Source: an uncultured SAR86 cluster bacterium
GTDB lineage: Bacteria; Pseudomonadota; Gammaproteobacteria; Magnimaribacterales; D2472
DNA length: 64,000 bases
Reading direction: 5' to 3'
NCBI GenBank assembly: GCA_902511575.1
Contig: CABXFU010000006.1
Span: 33,405 to 97,404, forward strand
Shown: piece after piece, positions 60,923 to 64,000 of the stretch
Layout of the letters: every line of letters begins with the position of its first letter
How positions within the stretch are numbered: the stretch's first letter is position 1
Notes under the pieces: model-generated
Told to the model about the DNA's origin: nothing
Database searches by the model: none
The model's input: only the letters and a program-made list of their open reading frames with translations
Translations under genes and position numbers: made by a program

Positions 60923-61762
60923 TTATTCTTTGGTTGACGATTCAATAAGTTCCGTTGAGTAGCCTGAGTAAACCTCTATAAATTCTGGATGAGTCAAAAT
61001 CCAAAATTCATTGTTTTCAATTTTCTTAAAAACAATGGTAGCTAAGTCTTCTGGAGTCATGCCTTCTTTGACACCATCGGCAAGCCACTGAGCGTTGTTC
61101 TTGGCACTTTCATGTTGGTCAATTGAGGATTCATCAAGATCTAAGCCCAGGTGATCTCTTTCTATGATGTTGGTTTGAACCAACCCAGGGCAAAGTACTG
61201 ATACTCCAACTTTGTCATTGTCTGCTAGGTCCTCGTGCAAGGTTCGGGTTAAACCGACAACTGCATGCTTGGTGGTTGTATAAGGCGCCAGAGCAGGGCC
61301 AACGATGATACCTGCCATGGATGATGTATTAATAATATGACAACGCTCTTGGCTGGCAATCATCTCATCAACAAAGAGATTTAAACCATAAATTACACTC
61401 ATTAAATTTACATCAATAATTCGTTGCCAGTTTTTTTGATCAGCTTTCCAGGCTCGACCCTCTAAAAAAATTCCTGCGTTATTAAATAGGAAATGAACTG
61501 TACCAAACTTCCCTTCAATTTTTTCTTTCGCTTTTGAAAAGTCTTCTAAGTTAGATACATCACACTGGATGATCATGGAGGGACACTCTGCCATAAGGCT
61601 GTGCGTCTCATTCAAACCATCTTCATTGAGGTCCATTAAGACAACATTCATTTGAAGTTTTGCAGCATGCAATGCTAGGCCTCTGCCAATTCCACTGGCA
61701 GCGCCAGTGATTAAAGCAGTTTTGTTTGTAAAAATATCAGCTTGCAAGATACCCGCCGTCAA
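60923..61762 (-). CDS. short-chain dehydrogenase/reductase (SDR)
   Basis: An SDR with LITGAASGIGRGLALHAAKLQM and VLMDLNEDGL (acidic, NAD-favouring), NNAGIFLEG, INTSSMAG and the catalytic YTTTKHAVVG. The listed 279-residue form starts with TTG at 61762 inside the preceding SDR gene; a second in-frame TTG at 61747 with GGCGGG ahead is an alternative. No ATG lies before the Rossmann motif, so a non-ATG start is needed. It overlaps the upstream SDR by 26 bases. The C-terminal part (GMTPEDLATIVFKKIENNEFWILTHPE) matches the SDRs of steroid-like clusters. Confidence 0.9.
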   Translation of the reverse strand: MTAGILQADIFTNKTALITGAASGIGRGLALHAAKLQMNVVLMDLNEDGLNETHSLMAECPSMIIQCDVSNLEDFSKAKEKIEGKFGTVHFLFNNAGIFLEGRAWKADQKNWQRIIDVNLMSVIYGLNLFVDEMIASQERCHIINTSSMAGIIVGPALAPYTTTKHAVVGLTRTLHEDLADNDKVGVSVLCPGLVQTNIIERDHLGLDLDESSIDQHESAKNNAQWLADGVKEGMTPEDLATIVFKKIENNEFWILTHPEFIEVYSGYSTELIESSTKE

Positions 61763-62501
61763 TAGGGTAGTAGGATCCAGTTATATAAGATGCCTTGGAT
61801 GATGCTAAGAAATAAATTAAGTTTGCTACTTCGTCTGATGTTGCAACTCGATTCATGGGAATGCGTTGCAGCATATATTGCATAATGTTTTCATCTTTCA
61901 TGAGTTCGGTATTCATGGGTGTGTCAATGACACCTGGACCAATGACATTTGCTCTGATGTTCATGGTGGCATAGTCTTGTGCAATTGATTTGGTTAACCC
62001 CACCACTGCATGCTTCGATGCTGCATAGGGTGCTTGTGCTGCACTCGCTCTTACTCCCATGATTGAGGCAACATTCACGATTGCTCCCGCATCAATTTTT
62101 TGTGCGGTTGCCAGCTTTAAGAATTCTCTACAGGCATAAAAGGTGCCATGTAAATTAATATCGATGGTTCTATGCCATTCTTCAACTGAATATTGATGTA
62201 AAGGGTTTAAGGCTGGGCTAATACCAGCGCAATTAACTAGTACATGAGCTGGACGATTGTTAGCCAGCAAGTCTGCAAAAACCGTATCTATTTGGGCATG
62301 GTTAGTAATATCAACATGTGCAAAATTAACATTACAAGTATCTGATTTGAGGTTATTTACTGACTGCTCTCCAGCATCTTTATTAGCATCGAGTATCAGC
62401 ACTTCATAGCCTTCATCCAAAAATCGCTTCACTGCACTTAGACCAATGCCTGAGGCACCACCTGTGATTACAGCTAATGATTGTATGTTTTTATCTGCCA
62501 T
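61737..62501 (-). CDS. short-chain dehydrogenase/reductase (SDR)
   Basis: A 254-residue FabG-type SDR: VITGGASGIGLSAVKRFLDEGY, LILDANKDAG, VNCAGISPA in place of NNAG, VNVASIMG, the catalytic YAASKHAVVG and SYITGSYYPIDGGYLAS at the end. It is the first gene of a two-SDR unit, overlapping the next by 26 bases. It is divergent, across 161 bases, from the acyl-CoA synthetase that leaves the window, so all three may serve one catabolic route. No substrate can be assigned. Confidence 0.92.
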   Translation of the reverse strand: MADKNIQSLAVITGGASGIGLSAVKRFLDEGYEVLILDANKDAGEQSVNNLKSDTCNVNFAHVDITNHAQIDTVFADLLANNRPAHVLVNCAGISPALNPLHQYSVEEWHRTIDINLHGTFYACREFLKLATAQKIDAGAIVNVASIMGVRASAAQAPYAASKHAVVGLTKSIAQDYATMNIRANVIGPGVIDTPMNTELMKDENIMQYMLQRIPMNRVATSDEVANLIYFLASSKASYITGSYYPIDGGYLAS

Positions 62502-62662
62502 GTTCTTTCTATATAAAATTAAGTTATTTCATTGTATCTAATCAACTATAACGAATCAGGAGTTTACGAACAATGTTGGAATATTTATCAGAATCATTGA
62601 CAAAAAAAATCCAGTTGATACTCGTTGATTGATGAATGTATTTATAAGATAGTAAAATCCCA

Positions 62663-64000
62663 ATGATGCATTCTGATAAATACATACAAGCTTTGGTAGA
62701 TAGCCAATCTTTTTTTGAAGTTCATCAAGAAAATGTTCTTGGTGTAGAGATGGATGTTTTTAAAAATCGACCTAGATCATTGGTCGATTTTATTGAGCTC
62801 TCTGCAAGCCATGGCGAAAAACCTTATTTGATCTATCAAGATAAAGTTATCAGTTTTACTCAACATCTTTCATTGGTGAAAAAAGCAGCTTATATTCTTC
62901 AATCACAACATAATGTTAAATCAGGTGACAGGGTTGCCATTTATGCTGCTAATTGTCCTGAATGGATTATATTTTTCTGGGCTACCGTAAGTATTGGTGC
63001 GATTGCTTGTGGTTTGAATGGGTGGTGGAAAGGTTCTGAAGCTATCAAGGCTATAGATGCTGCTGATCCTAATGTTATTGTTTGTGATCTAAAACGGTTT
63101 GAAAGGATTGCTGATCAAGTAAAGCATCCAAACCTTATTTTTGAAGATTTAGATTTATCTTCATGCGCCGAAGAACTTCAGTCTTTCACCCGCATTGACG
63201 AAGATGAGTGTGCTTGTCTTTTATATACCTCAGGTACAACAGGAACACCGAAGGGTGTGATGACCTCGCATCGATCCATGATCGCTAATTCAACATTACA
63301 AATGCTTCAAGGTGCTGCTGTTTCTCAGCATTCATCGAGCTATGGGATTGATTGGTCAAAAAACACCCCAACCAGTTTGCTTACATCTCCTTTATTTCAT
63401 GTTTCAGGTTTATCTGCGGGAGCTGTAACCAGCTTATTTGCTGGCTCTACAACCCTGGTTTATGACGGAAGATTTCTAGCAGATAGGGCGATTGAATTAA
63501 TACAAAAATTTAACGCTACCTCTTGGGGTGGAGCTGTTCCTACAGCGCTTAAGAGATTGTTGGATGAGGCTGAAGCAAAAAACTTAACTCTTGAGAGCGT
63601 ATTGGTTGTTGGTGGCGGCGGAGCTCCCATGCCACCTGAGCTAATCGAAAGAACAAAAGGTGTTTTCCCCAATTCTGAGTATAGTTTTGGTTACGGTTAC
63701 GGGCTTACTGAATCAGGTGCTATTACTATTATTAATTGGGGTGAAACACTCAAAGCAGAACCTGCTTCACCAGGCCAATCAATGCCAAGCATAAAAATTG
63801 AATTAAGGGATGAAGAGGGCAAGTTAATTACAGCGGATTCCGTAGAAGGTGAAATACACGTTCAAAGCCCCTCGGTAATGCTGGGCTATTACAACAATCC
63901 AGAAGCATCTGCTGCTGCTCTCACCAACGATCGATGGTTGCGAACAGGAGATTGGGGTTACAGGAAAGGCTCGCTTTACTTCATCTCATCAAGACGGACA
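62663..64000 (+). CDS. AMP-forming acyl-CoA synthetase, 3' end outside window
   Basis: The frame is open from ATG 62663 (a second ATG follows directly) to the window edge, 446 codons. The visible part has VKSGDRVAIYAANCPEWIIFFW, CLLYTSGTTGTPKGVMTSHRS (P-loop), GYGYGLTESGA (A5) and GYYNNPEASAAALTNDRWLRTGDWGY. The hinge, the catalytic lysine and the C-terminal domain lie outside. It resembles the synthetase at 40.7 kb in the stretch GLNGWWKGSEA compared with LLNSWWVPDEI. Divergent SDR genes suggest a shared pathway. Confidence 0.9.
   Translation, partial: MMHSDKYIQALVDSQSFFEVHQENVLGVEMDVFKNRPRSLVDFIELSASHGEKPYLIYQDKVISFTQHLSLVKKAAYILQSQHNVKSGDRVAIYAANCPEWIIFFWATVSIGAIACGLNGWWKGSEAIKAIDAADPNVIVCDLKRFERIADQVKHPNLIFEDLDLSSCAEELQSFTRIDEDECACLLYTSGTTGTPKGVMTSHRSMIANSTLQMLQGAAVSQHSSSYGIDWSKNTPTSLLTSPLFHVSGLSAGAVTSLFAGSTTLVYDGRFLADRAIELIQKFNATSWGGAVPTALKRLLDEAEAKNLTLESVLVVGGGGAPMPPELIERTKGVFPNSEYSFGYGYGLTESGAITIINWGETLKAEPASPGQSMPSIKIELRDEEGKLITADSVEGEIHVQSPSVMLGYYNNPEASAAALTNDRWLRTGDWGYRKGSLYFISSRRT

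Noticed and set aside
1..64000. CRISPR array, insertion sequence with inverted ends, rRNA or replication origin
   Set aside because: No regularly spaced repeats, no transposase gene with terminal inverted repeats, no rRNA segments and no cluster of DnaA boxes were seen on reading both strands.

Overview
The window reads as a stretch of an AT-rich, gene-dense marine gammaproteobacterial chromosome. The closest match by gene style is a SAR86-type oligotroph: two TonB-dependent receptors, five short-chain dehydrogenases (SDRs), three acyl-CoA synthetases, a cytochrome P450, a Rieske oxygenase, very short intergenic gaps and a low-GC bias. The lineage is inferred from gene content and composition only. 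Both ends cut through genes: a TonB receptor on the left (minus strand) and an acyl-CoA synthetase on the right (plus strand).

Layout. 1-6.6 kb: TonB receptor, LysR regulator, and a minus-strand run of M20 amidohydrolase, SCP2-type thiolase and TauD-like dioxygenase. 6.65-8.64 kb: tRNA-Ala(GGC), followed by an islet of about 1.96 kb bounded by a 45-bp perfect repeat of the tRNA 3' end. It carries internal paired 25-bp repeats and two unrecognised genes but no integrase. 8.68-10.7 kb: a second foreign-looking block with a Kdo kinase (KdkA), a glycosyltransferase and a small ORF of unknown origin. 10.7-12.5 kb: alternative oxidase and alanine dehydrogenase. 12.5-23.8 kb: catabolic genes (OYE-type reductase, SnoaL-like protein, thymidine kinase, Rieske oxygenase, acetoacetate-decarboxylase-like protein, SDR, P450, Smr-like mini-protein, TonB receptor, glutaryl-CoA dehydrogenase). 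23.8-30.6 kb: Ddn-like protein, a MacAB-like efflux system, two GT4 glycosyltransferases and an ELM1-like protein. 30.7-38.2 kb: a minus-strand operon with SDR, ketosteroid-dehydrogenase-like flavoprotein, acyl-CoA ligase, SDR, gamma-glutamyltranspeptidase, a 29-residue membrane peptide and prepilin peptidase. 38.2-42.4 kb: lipoprotein autotransporter protease and an acyl-CoA synthetase.

42.4-60.9 kb is the most coherent functional block. It runs PhoB-PhoR, a type II secretion operon gspC to gspM, PPX and PPK2 polyphosphate enzymes, a SnoaL-like protein, a TetR regulator with a clear palindromic operator and a 41-residue membrane peptide, a PiT phosphate transporter, a porin and a beta-propeller phytase lipoprotein. 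Together these can sense phosphate, release it from organic phosphate outside or at the cell surface, import it and store it as polyphosphate. The prepilin peptidase needed by the secretion system lies 13 kb away in another operon. 60.9-64 kb: two overlapping SDRs and a truncated acyl-CoA synthetase.

The best candidate for something undescribed is the integrase-less tRNA-Ala islet. It looks like a small satellite mobilised in trans, with a two-gene membrane-protein cargo of unknown role. No CRISPR array, insertion sequence, rRNA or replication origin was seen.
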